In this document: positions 12,601 to 23,958 of the stretch, one piece after another
Layout: every line of letters begins with the position of its first letter
How positions within the stretch are numbered: position 1 is the stretch's first letter
Program-made: the position numbers and the translations under genes
The notes under the pieces: model-generated
Database searches by the model: none
The model's input: only the letters and a program-made list of their open reading frames with translations
What the model was told of the DNA's origin: nothing
Source of the DNA: Desarmillaria ectypa
Taxonomy: Eukaryota > Basidiomycota > Agaricomycetes > Agaricales > Physalacriaceae
Direction: 5' to 3'
Length of the DNA: 64,000 nt
Assembly: GCA_030407005.1 (NCBI GenBank)
Contig: JAUDYN010000004.1
Coordinates: 2,480,001 to 2,544,000, forward strand

Positions 12601-12871
12601 CGTCCCGCGAACGCTCCTCCCATCTGCCACGGACAGTGTCCAAACTGTTGGCGACGCGATGAGATGGAAGCCAACGCCGGGTGTTGGGAGCTGCAGACGA
12701 GCCGGTAGGGTTTGTTAAAATGCTCATACCCGACTGGGAGTTGTTCCTCGACACAGAAGCACCGCTCCTGGTGGATGAAGTCCGTTCAAGAAGGCGAGTC
12801 TGATAGGCGAATGCGCCTGATGACGAACTAGAGCGTGAAGGCGCAGAAGAGGCCGAGTTTGTACGATCCAT
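6630..12871 (-). CDS. IQG1: IQGAP-type cytokinesis scaffold (Iqg1/Rng2)
   Basis: Actin- and calmodulin-binding scaffold of the contractile ring. Fourteen exons (12871..11318, 11265..11188, 11133..11057, 10997..10795, 10740..9044, 8989..8798, 8744..8624, 8576..8461, 8410..8327, 8278..8083, 8029..7890, 7839..7701, 7647..7404, 7356..6630) give 1855 aa. Order: a Ser/Pro-rich disordered extension of about 440 residues, one calponin-homology domain (from HLIQAYEYLCHVGEA), about 13 IQ or IQ-like repeats packed into the 1.7-kb fifth exon (such as IIKLQSQCRGYIARQ and VAKIQARCRGQLLRR), a RasGAP-related domain (ACIGRLVFYRYINPAIVTRTPETF), and the RasGAP C-terminal domain (LTFRAVKALAISYLLKLEER). IQGAP GAP domains lack GAP activity; here too it is probably a binding module. 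Head-to-head with VIP1, 194 bp apart. Confidence 0.95.
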
Positions 12872-13065
12872 GTTGTATGTAGCTATGTCATGGGAGTTGA
12901 AAAAGAAAGGCGTGTCGAGCCACCGACGTCGATTTGGCCGCGGTAGGCACTATGAATCCAATCCGAGTGCCAAGGCTTGTTGTCGTTTGTTACCTTCACG
13001 TGGCTTTCCCCTAGCACTGCCACTGACGCTTTGGGTCTTCGGCGGCTTTCCTTCTGACGTCCACC

Positions 13066-16000
13066 ATGCATTGGGACAGACAATCCCGGATCTCTGCGTT
13101 CTTCAATTCTCCGGAAAGGGCGTCTCCTCGTTCGAGCTCAATCTTGACAAGGTCTTCGTCTCCCTCGTCGTCCCATTCTGATTTACCTGCTACTTTGGAT
13201 GCCCACCAAAATGCTAACCCAGTGGTCTTGGGTGTATGCGCTATGGATGTCAAGGCCAGGTCGAAGGCAATGCGCGAAATTCTTATTCGACTCGTCGAGC
13301 GGGCTCGCGGTTCTATAGAAGTCAAGGTTTTTGGCGACAAAGTCATATTAGACGAGGGTAGGTCATTAGTTACTCAAATTATTCAGGCTGAGTAGTTGGC
13401 TATAAGACGTCGAAAATTGGCCTAGATGTGACATACTTATCTCCTTCTTTTCCACGGATTTCCCTCTTGACAAGGCGATATCTTACGTCAAACTTCGAAA
13501 TCCGTTCTGTATCAATGATCTTGCTCCTCAGGCTTTACTTTGGGATCGTCGGTTAGTTGGCGCAGTACTTGATCATCTCAAAGTACCAACTCCACCTCGC
13601 CTCGAGGTGTCCCGCGACGGTGGCCCCAAGATCGATCCTGAGGTAATCAGCCTCATGAAACAACGTCATGGTATCACGCTAGGAGGCTACCAAGTCACTC
13701 CAGAAGTCACTCTTCGAGAAGATGGTGATGCTATCATCATAGATGGTAAAGTATTGGAAAAGCCGTTTGTCGAGAAACCTGTGAGTGGGGAGGACCATAA
13801 CGTCTATATCTATTTCAAGGGAGGCGGCGGACGCCGACTATTTAGAAAGGTTATTGCTCAGCTAATTCATGAGGCATTATGCTCATTTTATAATACAGGT
13901 CGGTAACAAATCCAGCGACTTGGACCCGACATTAAATCATCCTCGGACGGACGGTTCTTATATCTATGAGAAATTTATAGATGTCGACAACTCCGAAGAT
14001 ATCAAGGTATACACCGTCGGAAAGGAGTACACGCACGCCGAAACTCGCAAATCCCCCGTCGTCGATGGGGTTGTTCGACGGAACACGGAAGGAAAAGAGA
14101 TCCGGTACGGTCCTTGTTTCTGTTAGCGACAAGCATTGAACATGCATGTTTAGCTTTATCACGAGACTTACTGAAGAAGAAAAGGCTTGGGCTACCAAGA
14201 TTTGCGAAGGATTTGGCCAACGTGTCTGCGGTTTTGACATGCTCCGCTGTGATAATGGGAAGAAAAGTCAAGTCATCGACGTCAACGGCTGGAGTTTTGT
14301 CAAAGGCAATAACACATATTACGGTACTACTTTTCCTTTTCACGGATTATCCACCTGCATGCACTATGGCACTGTATCACCGAGCGGCAGGTCTTGAAAC
14401 TTTCTTGAGCAGAGTGGTCTGATCGCTATGACGTAACTTGCCGAGGTTTTCCTTCACTGTATCTTTGTTCACTCTATAATAACACTCAACTTTCAGACAA
14501 AGCCGCGGATATTCTTGCGGCTCTATGTATGCGACTATCTTCATCGCCTGACCGTGCTCTTCCCGGGGCTGAGAACACGTCTGTGGAAACACCAACTTGG
14601 CTGCTCAAGGCGAACGTGACCGTGTATAGACATGCCGATCGTACGCCGAAACAGAAACTTAAATTGTGGGGAACTACGTGTTGCACCACACTGAACAGGA
14701 CTGATCAGATGCGATCTCTTTCAGCAATTTCCCGATTGGCGAGTCTTGGACACAACCTTTCGTCACCCTTCTGAATGGAGAGAAGGAAGAGATCATTCTT
14801 CGGGAGAAAGACCAGCTCAACCTAATTGCTACTGCTGTCGAGGAGGCCAAGAGACTGGGGGCAGATGGTGAAGAGCTGAATAAATTAACACAGTTGAACA
14901 ATGCCCTCTTCAGCAAGATTGATTTACCTGGGACAAAAGCTCAGCTCAAACCGGTGTACTCCAAACGTCAGGCTGGACATGTGCGAAGACTAACAAAATT
15001 GACGTTGGTATTCAAATGGGGCGGAGAGGTCATTTTGCATCTAGAACCTACTGGATAACCTCTGATTTTTCCTGTTCAGTTCACACACTCCGCTCGCTAT
15101 CAATCGAGAGATCTGGGCGAGAACATGAAGAAGGATATCTCCATCATGAGTACGTCTTATTCTTATCCTCCGCGCTGAACATCTAACCAAGCTTCAAACC
15201 CGCACAGACAGAGAAGTCTTGCAAAACGTAAAGGTGTGCCCGTGCTTTGTTTCGTAATGGCTACGTGTACTAACAACCTGTCTAGATCTTCACATCGTCC
15301 GAAAGGCGCGTCATTGCTTCAGCGGAAATTTTTGCAGCTTCTCTTTATGACACCCAATCACCTTCTTACACTATGAACAACTCTTCCAACTCCAGCTCGC
15401 GGTCTTCAACAGATGGATCGACCAATGGCAGCGGGAGCTACATGAATTCCCCTCACCCCGAGACTCCTCTCACACTCATTGTGCGAAAGGACTTGCTTGA
15501 CGATTCCAACGCCGCCAAGGATTTGATGGATGATGTCAAAAAACGTCTCAAGATCTTATTGCGACCTGGTGAGCCAGAGAAAAGGCCGGAGCTCACTTGG
15601 CCCAAGAGCATGAAGAAAGAGCCTGTTGAGGTAGTCAAAGTGAGTATCATGAGCATACAGACATGTCAGGTTCTCATCGTACTCTAGGAGGTAATAGAAC
15701 TGCTAGGATCCTTTAGGGACATCATGCGCCGGAATTTTGAGACCATGGATGTTGACAAGATTCAGGAAAGATGGTGCGCGCGTCTTCTATTTCGCATAGA
15801 TATATTTCATCTAACCTTTAACAGGTGCTGTGGTGATGAACCATGGCTATTCAGAGAAAGATGGGAAAAGCTGTTTGAAGATTTTTGTGATGTTGAACAG
15901 AAGAAGTTTGATCCTTCGCGGGTACGAACCTCGTTCATAGCGCTTCCTGCCACGCTAACTATGGTTAATTCTCAGGTTTCGGAGCTTTACGATACCATCA

Positions 16001-16895
16001 AGTATTGTGCCTTGCACCATAGAACCTTCTTGTTCGCTATATTTGACGAGAACGGCCGCCGGGACCCTCTTCAACCTCACGACCGTAAACTACATGAGCT
16101 ATACGGTAGAGCCAAGGCCCTCTTCGATCTAGTTGCTCCCCAAGAATACGGCATAGATCCAGATGAGAAGTACGTCAATATTACCTTTTGGTGGCATCCT
16201 TCTCACCTTTATTGTATAACAGAGAAGAAATCGGCGTTCTGACGTCTCTACCGCTGCTTCACAATGTCGTCCAGGATTTAGAAGCAGCTCGAAACAATGG
16301 CGGCAGTTCATTGACACTTTACTTCACCAAAGAAAGTCACATTCATACCTTGGTCAACCTCGTGCTACTCTCCGGTCTCCCCATTGCCAATCGCCGTATT
16401 CCGGAATTAGATTACGCTGTACGTGCTTGTCTTTGCTGCTGCCTCTTATCCCTGAAATCCTTTTGCCTAGTCTCATATCACATTTGAGTTGTATGAGCGT
16501 AATCATGGACGAGGGAAATCAGACAAAGAATATTCTATCAAGATTTCTTTAAGCGAGGGTGCACACTCGTCGAATGTACTAGATTCGACATTAGACGCCC
16601 GACATTCCCTGAATGTCCAGTCACGAAAGTAATAATTCTCTCTGCTTGATATAGCACCATTTCGCTGATTTAACATCGCTAGGAAATTGACGCAACATCT
16701 ACCATATAGTCTCGTTATAGAGAAACTTTCCAAACATTTCCATAGATTAAATGAAGTGGGTGATTCTTCCATCACATTATGGCAATAACTGACTGATCAG
16801 AATGCTAGCTCCAAGATGAGGACACCGGTCCAGACACGCCCTTTGAGACGGTTGATGCCCTGCCCGCCCTAGACAGCGGAAGTGATGATGTATAG
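13066..16895 (+). CDS. VIP1: Inositol hexakisphosphate/diphosphoinositol pentakisphosphate kinase (Vip1/Asp1/PPIP5K)
   Basis: Bifunctional enzyme that makes and breaks 1-pyrophosphate inositol phosphates (IP8 and 1-IP7). Sixteen exons: 13066..13357, 13407..13849, 13899..14104, 14154..14323, 14497..14665, 14725..15028, 15080..15149, 15208..15233, 15286..15639, 15688..15773, 15835..15921, 15976..16169, 16223..16419, 16471..16628, 16683..16755, 16809..16895; 971 aa. The N-terminal ATP-grasp kinase shows [37 protein letters not shown], a [15 protein letters not shown] block and [19 protein letters not shown]. The C-terminal histidine-acid-phosphatase-like domain begins at [18 protein letters not shown]. 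The RHADRTP form replaces RHGxRxP, as is normal in this family. ELLIRK-type errors or breaks are absent. The 26-nt exon 8 encodes NREVLQNVK. The start ATG at 13066 has a good Kozak context (CCACCATGC). In fission yeast Asp1 affects the cytoskeleton and polarity. Confidence 0.95.
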
Positions 16896-16984
16896 ACGCG
16901 TTTAATAATGATACTAGCAGGAAAGCATGCATCGTAATCAGTATAATGTAACACCGCAGACATTTGTAAATACACTAGCATCTT

Positions 16985-17872
16985 CTATTCTTCATCCCAT
17001 TCCGCCAATCCCAACTTGGTCCGCATTTCTTGAAGTTGTTGCGGCTTGAGCTCTTGCAGAATCATTCCATACGACTTATTCGATGAGGATGGCATCTCCC
17101 TTTCAAATAGCGACGACGGAGATTGCGACAAAAGCGACGACTGAGTGGCCAGGGAGGCAAAAGATCCTGTGGAGTTGTGATACCTGATAGACACAGGTTG
17201 ATACGATTCCGAAGATCAAAATTAGTAGGCTTACAATCTAAAACGTGTCAATTTCTAATGAGAAATGATGTTAACAGGACCAGGAGAACACGTACCGATA
17301 AGCTTCTTTGTTCAAGCAATCAGCTTCAGTGATCTTGTCAAGCACAGGTTTTTTGAAAGAGGCCTTGATGTAGTGAAGGACATGGAAGACGAAGTGTTCC
17401 TTGGGCCTAAACAATTCCATGTCAGAAGACGACCAACATGGATTATTGACGCCAACTCACCGCCAATGATGGAAACGAGGTGCAAGATTGAATATCCCGT
17501 TGGCAGAGATCAGCGGATGGAACATGTCCGTTATAAACTGGACAGTAGGCGGACGTTCGGGGTAATTTGGAGGAAACAACAAACGAAACTTGAAGATGCC
17601 ATCGGCGTAGTATCCTGCATTTGACGTATCACATCAAGAGCAACAGAACATTTACAAGCACTGTCGTACGTACCTTGATGGACAAAGAATATGGCGTCCC
17701 AGATAAAAAGCGATTCTTTGGACGGCACTACATAGATACCAAGAGGGCAGTGCGACCGGTGATGCAGAGACGCATACTCAAAGGAGACTGCCGCACTCGC
17801 CACGGCGGTTGTCGAATTTGAGTCCGTTATACTTCCGGATGTATTAACTCGACTTTTCATTCTGGAATTCAT
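16985..17872 (-). CDS. Ubiquitin-conjugating-like protein without catalytic Cys (AKTIP/FTS family)
   Basis: E2-variant protein related to AKTIP/FTS, which in animals works in the FTS-Hook-FHIP complex on dynein cargo transport. Exons 17872..17674, 17614..17461, 17406..17296, probably a 3-nt exon 17237..17235, then 17183..16985. The UBC fold is visible as CPLGIYVVPSKESLFIWDAI, FVHQGYYADGIFKFRLLFPP, NYPERPPTVQF and MFHPLISANGIFNLAPRF. Where an active E2 has Cys after HPN, this protein has a Phe (NGIFNL), so it cannot carry ubiquitin by the normal mechanism. The C-terminal 65 residues are Ser-rich and end ELKPQQLQEMRTKLGLAEW. If the 3-nt exon is not used, a single 112-nt intron (17295..17184) also keeps frame, with one residue fewer. 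Confidence 0.8.
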
Positions 17873-18079
17873 GCTAGTGCGAAATGTTCAAGTACAAAAT
17901 GGTCAGCGTGAAAGGGCAACCTTGAATGACCGCCGTCCGGCAGTATCGGGCCGGAAAATGCATGTTGAATAAAAATTGGTCGTAATAAACTACTTACGTT
18001 TATCGATGCTTGCGCAATGTTATTTATGTAAATACAGTATTCATGACTACGAATCAAGCTCTTCGGCATAGGTCTAGGC

Positions 18080-19905
18080 TCAACGAATTGACAGCACATT
18101 CGACCTGGTCGAATTAAGAGGCCTGTCGTCATACGCCATTCTCTTCTTCTTTCCTGACGCACTGGGAACTTCCCAAATCCTCCAAAACTTCAAAGATTCA
18201 TCGCCACCACCAGTAAGCACTAGATCCCCGGCAGGGCTGACACAACTGAACAAAACTCGAGATTCATGCGAATCCCGGATCTCTGCAACACGTTCCATGC
18301 TGGGGTATGCATGGAGCATGATCGCGTTGGTTGGATACCCATGAGTGGTCAGGATCTCTTTCTTGTGCGGTGCCCAATGAATAGTACTAATTTGAGCAGG
18401 TGTCTTTGTCGTGTGAACTCGCGCGCCAGTGTTCACGTTCCACACGTTAATCGAAGCATCATTCGTACCTCCACCCGAGGCAAGCAAAGATGGCTGCCAT
18501 GGGCACCATGCTAGCGCCTACAAAAAGCTCAATACGTATGAAAACGAAACCGGAACGAGGATACGTACCTTCACGGCAGCTGTGTGATTTCGCTTAACCC
18601 ACTTGGCCTTTCCTTGGGCATTCTCTCCAACATCCCCAAGTCTTCCGTCCCATATATTGATCACATTGTCGTTACCGCCGCTAGCCAACAATTCTCCATC
18701 ACTCCTCCACGTTAAACCACATACCTCACCAGTATGACCTAGTAGCTCCATCACTTTATGACGAGGAACTCGCACGTCATGATGCCAGATGCTACCATCC
18801 GCACATCCCGAACTTAGGATGTGCTCATTCCAGGACAGAGCAGCAACCTGGCCCTGATGTCCACTCATCGTACGCAGCTTCTGGGCGGTCTCGGCATCGT
18901 ACAGTTCTACATCCCCATTGCACAACCCAACACCAAGGAATGCGCCATCATTCGACATCTCCACACTCGACGGGTACAAGCCATCGGGCGCTTCAGAAAT
19001 GGTAATGACGGTACCCGTATCTCCGTTCCAGATGTACGAAGCAGGACCGAGAGCGACGGCAACGGTATTCTGACATGACCAGCTTATGAGGTTGAGATAA
19101 AAGTCATCCAGAAGATTGACCGCATCCAACACCCGCTCTGGCTGCGTAGGGAGTTTACGCGATTTGCTTTTGCTTGCTCCAGTCGACGATGCCAAAGCGC
19201 CGGGACGCGCACTAGCGTACAAGGGTTTCGCATATTCACGTTGAAGAGCAAGTGTCTTGTCGGATGAAGTAGGGGGGGGCGGTTCACGATATCCCAGGAT
19301 GCGACGGTTGAGTGGCACTCCGGTGGCTTCTGCGAGACGTGCAGTATGTCCAGGCGATGAGTTGTACGAGTTGAGATTCATTTTGTCCATACTAGCAGCA
19401 ATATCAAAGCCTGCATTTTCCCGTGTGGTAGTGATGAAGCGATCTTGCTGGTCACCTATCCGATTCTGCGAAACGGTAAAAGAAAGAATGGAGGTAGAAA
19501 GTAACAGCTCACTGGTGTCGACCTTGACCGCTTCAGCTCCGACTTCGAGGGCGGAACATAGTCAATCTTCACAACGTCCAGCTTGCTCTCGATCCCACCC
19601 TTTCTAATGAGGCCCGAATTTGCTTGTCGTTGCAACTCGGCGTTGATGGGATACGCCCCAGAGGATGCGAAAGATTTGACAGGTGAAGATGCGCGAGAGC
19701 GAGACGATGACGAGGTAGGCGGAACGATGAAAGGATTCGACACGTCGAAAGGTCCTGTCACTGACCGTGACTTGGTTCGTCGTTGCGACGGCGATGGTGC
19801 CAACGAAACGGCATTGAGAGCAGACACAACGGAAGGGGTCAAAGGTGTTTTCACGTCTGAGCGAGCACGCTGCCTGCTGGGTGTCTTTGGAGTCTTCGAC
19901 TGCAT
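18080..19905 (-). CDS. CDC20: APC/C activator Cdc20 (fission yeast Slp1)
   Basis: WD40 substrate receptor of the anaphase-promoting complex and target of the spindle checkpoint. Exons 19905..19513, 19465..18569 and 18517..18080; 575 aa. The N-terminal C-box reads DRFITTTREN near residue 138. It is followed by the conserved NRRILGYREPPPP segment, then PERVLDAVNLLDDFYLNLIS and seven WD repeats (for example SGHQGQVAALSWNEHILSSG and LLGHTGEVCGLTW). The protein ends exactly in Ile-Arg, the IR tail that docks on APC3/APC8. DDFYLNLISWS and the overall layout favour Cdc20 over Cdh1. The N-terminus carries clustered TP sites (KTPKTPSRQ, VKTPLTPS) expected for Cdk control. Confidence 0.95.
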
Positions 19906-20088
19906 GATGAAAGAAGATGAGTGTTAGGTGGTGGTGGTTGAAATTCCAAAAACAAACTGCACGTGACCGCGTGCTCGGCAAATTTCAATAGAATTTTGCC
20001 AACGCTGAAAGGCCGGCATTTGTCGAAGCCCCTACATGGACTTATTGTACAGCACAATATCAACATGCTATTTAGAGGACAGGACCAG

Positions 20089-21967
20089 CTACCTCGCATA
20101 CCCACCACTGTATTTAGGCCCATGCCGATCGTAATCTCTCTGTTTGTACGAGTCTTGGTATCGACCTGACCCTCGACTAGACCTAGCGTTCGAAAAAGTA
20201 TCATATGGATCACTCTGCCTATTCCAGGATGAAGAGGGTTTGTCTGAGTGGGATCGCCTTTCGCTGTGTCTTCTGCTCTCCTCTCTGTTCGATTTCCCCC
20301 GTTTAGGTGGTTCCACGTCGATTGCGGCATCACCTATGCGATCCAAAAGACCCAATTTGATTGATTGGCTGAACATCAGCTTCTTTGCATGTTTGCCGTT
20401 CGCGCGAGACGCAGCCGCTTTTGACTCTTTTCTTCCTCCTCTGTTTCCGAACCAGTCATCACCTTCGTCCTCTAACTGCCGCTGAGCAGATCTTCCCAGC
20501 ATCTCGATGGCCTTTCTCTTGCCCTTTTTTCCTACATTGTCCACGACATTAATCTCATTCTCCCAGTCACGAGCTCCACGTCGGGTTATCGCTGGGTGTA
20601 CATCCACGTTGACGTCTGCGAACGGACCTGTGTGCAGATTATTCGATCCAAATGCAGAATAGTCCTCGGGTACTCCGTACGCATGAGGGGCATTGTTGCA
20701 GTCCTGAGCAGGCTATCAGCAACGGGGAGCGAACAGTTAGCGAACATTCATTTACATCACCCCAATGACCTTCGACTCCGCAATTGTAACACCATTCATC
20801 CTCGGCAATATATCCTTCTCCTCCTTGGCCGAGACCCGCTTTTGACTTTTCACGACGGGTGTGGAGTATTTGGACACGTTCACTCTCTTCTGGGATATAA
20901 ACATAGATCCGCCACCACGTTGGACATTCCTACAACAGTGGGACCAACAGACTTATAAACCTTGTTGGTGGTCTGATGAATAGACTTACCGAAGTGATAT
21001 GACTGCGATATCCACAGCGACGACAGGTATCGCCTACGGCCTCTTGATTTTGATATTTATTAGGGCAGTTCTGATAGATAATTGTATAACGACAGAATCG
21101 CACTGTTGGCTGTGATCTACTCACTACATTGATGTGTCCCTTCATCCCACATTTGAAGCAGCTCTTGCTAATCGGGCAGGATCTTGTGGGATGTTCATCA
21201 CGAGCCCCGCACGTGAGGCACTGAAGAGAAACTCATTGACTGAGTGAGCAGACGAATAAGAACATGTGAAACGAACTATTATCACAGGACATTTATAGGT
21301 CGTATGTTCGCCTTCGGCGCCGCAGTTTTTGCATACTACCTTTGTTGGCTTATCTTCAGGCATGTCAAAATACCGGACCAAACCCTGCATTGCTATTCAT
21401 CAGACAGTACCAACTAAAGCTTCTAGAGCAACGCACCTTTCGGTCATCATAATCCAGATAGTCGATGTAATCCTTGTCTTCAGAGTCCGAAGGAGATGGT
21501 GGAAGTATTTCAACGGGAACAGATCCCAAGACCAGGACATGAGACGGTAGAAGTAACTTTGAAGGACCACCCTCTTCGTCCGTCTTTTCAGCCTTTTCAG
21601 CCACATTCGGGAGAATGGCTGGGTCAAGGTCAAAGTAGAACGGCTTCGAGTCGTCCAAGGTGTCAAGAGAGCGGCTAGGAGAACGAGAACGAGAACGACA
21701 GCGTCGCTCCGTGTTGGGATCTCGCGAGCCAGAGCCACTAGCCTGCTCTTCGAGTCGCAGCCTTTTTCGTCGTTCACGCCTCGCTTCTCGACCAGATAAG
21801 GAACGTTCAACCTGAGTCTCTGATCCCTCTTCTTCTCGACTCGCTTTCTTCTTCCTTTTCCGAGGTGAGGCAGATTTCGTTATCACTTGGCCAGGTTCTA
21901 TATCTGAGGCATCAGAATGGATAACGATGATTTTGCGTGTGTCATTTTTTGGTACGGCATCTGCCAT
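20089..21967 (-). CDS. AIR1: CCHC zinc-knuckle protein Air1/Air2 (TRAMP complex)
   Basis: RNA-binding subunit of the nuclear TRAMP polyadenylation complex that feeds RNAs to the exosome. Exons 21967..21437, 21384..21277, 21220..21125, 21070..20990, 20929..20756 and 20703..20089; 534 aa. After a charged N-terminus come five C-x2-C-x4-H-x4-C knuckles: CKNCGAEGEHTTYKC, CLTCGARDEHPTRSC, CFKCGMKGHINVNC, CRRCGYRSHITSEC and CYNCGVEGHWGDDC, matching the five of yeast Air1/2. The C-terminus is basic with Arg/Ser/Tyr-rich sequence. Every intron is phase 0, and those in knuckles 3, 4 and 5 sit at the same position (two codons before the last Cys codon is completed, after H-x3). Air1 versus Air2 cannot be distinguished and probably is not meaningful outside yeasts. 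Confidence 0.92.
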
Positions 21968-22128
21968 ATTAAAGTAGGAGCGGCGGCGGTGAGCTTAGCT
22001 GAGAGAGAGCGGAAGTCAAGGTAAACAAACGCGCGTGACGTCAATATCACAATTTTTGTTTTTCTCAAATTTCTGCCAAAATAAATAAATCTTTTCTACG
22101 CTCAGCGCGTTACATACATAAATGCATG

Positions 22129-23152
22129 CTACCATGCCCACATAGCTCCAGGATTTCGTATTGGCTTATCCTCTCTCGTTACTGCAGCAGACACTATCTT
22201 CTTCAGTTTGAAAGCCTTCTCCTTGGCCTTTTGTTCTTCCAGCGTCCGTCCTTCTTTCAGCACAACAGACAGCTTGGCCTGAGGATGTACTTGAACACCC
22301 ACATGGCCTCTTCCCTTCGGTTCCAGTCTCTTTCGGTTGTGCTTACCCTTTGATACCCAAGATTCAGCTAAGGATCGTGAAATTAGATACAAGACTGATG
22401 CGAAAGCCATGTATGCGGCTTACCGACTACAAGCCTCTGTCCATCGAGACCTTTGTACCGAACGGCATGGTCTCTAGCCGTCGCGAGCATGTTCATGATA
22501 CGCGTACTGGCGCGCTTTTCGCTGAATTGCATCTGAAGGATCGCATGGTTGATGGGCTTCCCTGAAATCTGCCGGCCAATCATATTCAGCTTGCGATGTG
22601 AGATTTTGAAGACAGCTGTCGAGTATTTGTGCTGGTTGAGCCAGTTACTTGAGTGCCAAGGGAGAATCCTATTGTGAACGCACCGAGTCGCCCTTACGCT
22701 CAATCTGTACAGCTGCTTCCTCCTTTGGAAAAGTATCGAGAGGCTTGGTCATATCTGGAGAGGGTGTTGAGGGTTCTGGGCTTTCCGGTTCGGTGACAGT
22801 GACGGTCTCAAATATACTGCTTTCCCCTCGCTCTTCAGCCTCCTTCTTGGCTGCCGCAACCTCTTCCTCACTTTCTGCTTCTCTCATTTTCATGCCAAAC
22901 TTTTCCTTTACTTTGTCGGGAACCCAGTTAAACGGGTTAATGGCACTGGGTAACGGAATGTACTGAGTGGACAGTTCCTCACATTGCGTGAACAACATAC
23001 TAGTAGCGAGCTCCGATGGGCCTTGCAGGGGAATGGGATAGTTGCCATTGGACGCGCCGAGAAAAATGAGAGCCTTGGAGGTATTGTAGCTAGGAACCAG
23101 AGAGCAAAGGAAAGGACATACAGGCCAAAACTTTAAGGCGACTCTGCATCAT
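22129..23152 (-). CDS. MRPL22: Mitochondrial large-subunit ribosomal protein uL22m (MRPL22)
   Basis: Component of the mitochondrial ribosome near the exit tunnel. Five exons. The N-terminus (MMQSRLKVLASTIPPRLSFF) is rich in Arg and Ser with no acids, as in a mitochondrial presequence. A linker rich in Glu/Pro precedes the uL22 core: HKYSTAVFKISHRKLNMIGR, QISGKPINHAILQMQFSEKR and ASTRIMNMLATARDHA. The tail is GHVGVQVHPQAKLSVVLKEG and a basic C-terminus ending NPGAMWAW. The third intron is read as 22683 down to the CAACCAG acceptor, because the alternative AG sites break the frame. The gene starts 93 bp from YOS1 on the other strand. Confidence 0.92.
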
Positions 23153-23245
23153 GGCGCGCGATGAAAAGAGCAACAGTCACACTTGTCACGACCTCGACAT
23201 CTTATCCAGCACCACGTTGACCACGACCTTTACTGCTACACCACG

Positions 23246-23640
23246 ATGTTTCCTCTACTAGGAACAATATTTTATGTCGGCCTTCTCGTAGTAAATGCAA
23301 TGGCAGTTCTCAGTGAAGATAGGTTTCTGGCGAGAAGTACGTGTTTTGTCTTCCTCAGTAGGCAATTATAACTGACCTCCTAATTGTACAGTTGGTTGGT
23401 CGTCTTCAAAACCTCAAAACACTGCCTTCAATCAGTATGACCAAAACGGTTACGGTGCGCCTCCAGGGGAGGTAGGGATGAAGGCCAAGTTGATAGACTT
23501 GATAAGTGCCGTACGAACACTCATGCGCAGTACGTTAAATCTTCCTATTGGCCTGTGTATGTTGAAAACTCAATCTCGCAGTACCGTTAATTGCGTTTAA
23601 TATCGTCGTCATTGTGTACGAATTGGTACTGGGTGGATAA
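23246..23640 (+). CDS. YOS1: Yos1-like ER-Golgi transport membrane protein (IER3IP1 family)
   Basis: Small integral membrane protein that acts with Yip1 and Yif1 in ER-to-Golgi vesicle traffic. Exons 23246..23336, 23392..23529 and 23582..23640. The protein begins MFPLLGTIFYVGLLVVNAMA, a first transmembrane segment, then VLSEDRFLARIGWSSSKPQ. A conserved internal segment is VGMKAKLIDLISAVRTLMRI, followed by a second membrane segment (PLIAFNIVVIVYELVLGG). Length about 95 aa fits the family. The upstream in-frame ATG at 23183 adds a His-rich leader that the family lacks, so 23246 (CCACGATGT) was chosen. Confidence 0.93.
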
Positions 23641-23958
23641 TAAACGCAATACCTGAGATCACGTACTTGTATACCATTGGAATGTTTCGGGCTGGCACGA
23701 CAACAGCATATCATACTGCGAAGTACTCTAAATACATAACTAACGTACCGCACACAACCCCTTACTAAACCCCGGTATGAAAGCAACTCGCAAGCAAGTT
23801 TAGGGCTAATTGTTGAAGGTATAAGTATAGGACAGATTGAGCCCGACGGCGATATGTTACGACAAACGGAAGAAAGAAAGCATAGGGTACCGGTACCCGA
23901 CCAGTCTAATGGTAGTACATCGGTACAGATCAGTTCGCCACTATGGAAAAGCAGGGGG

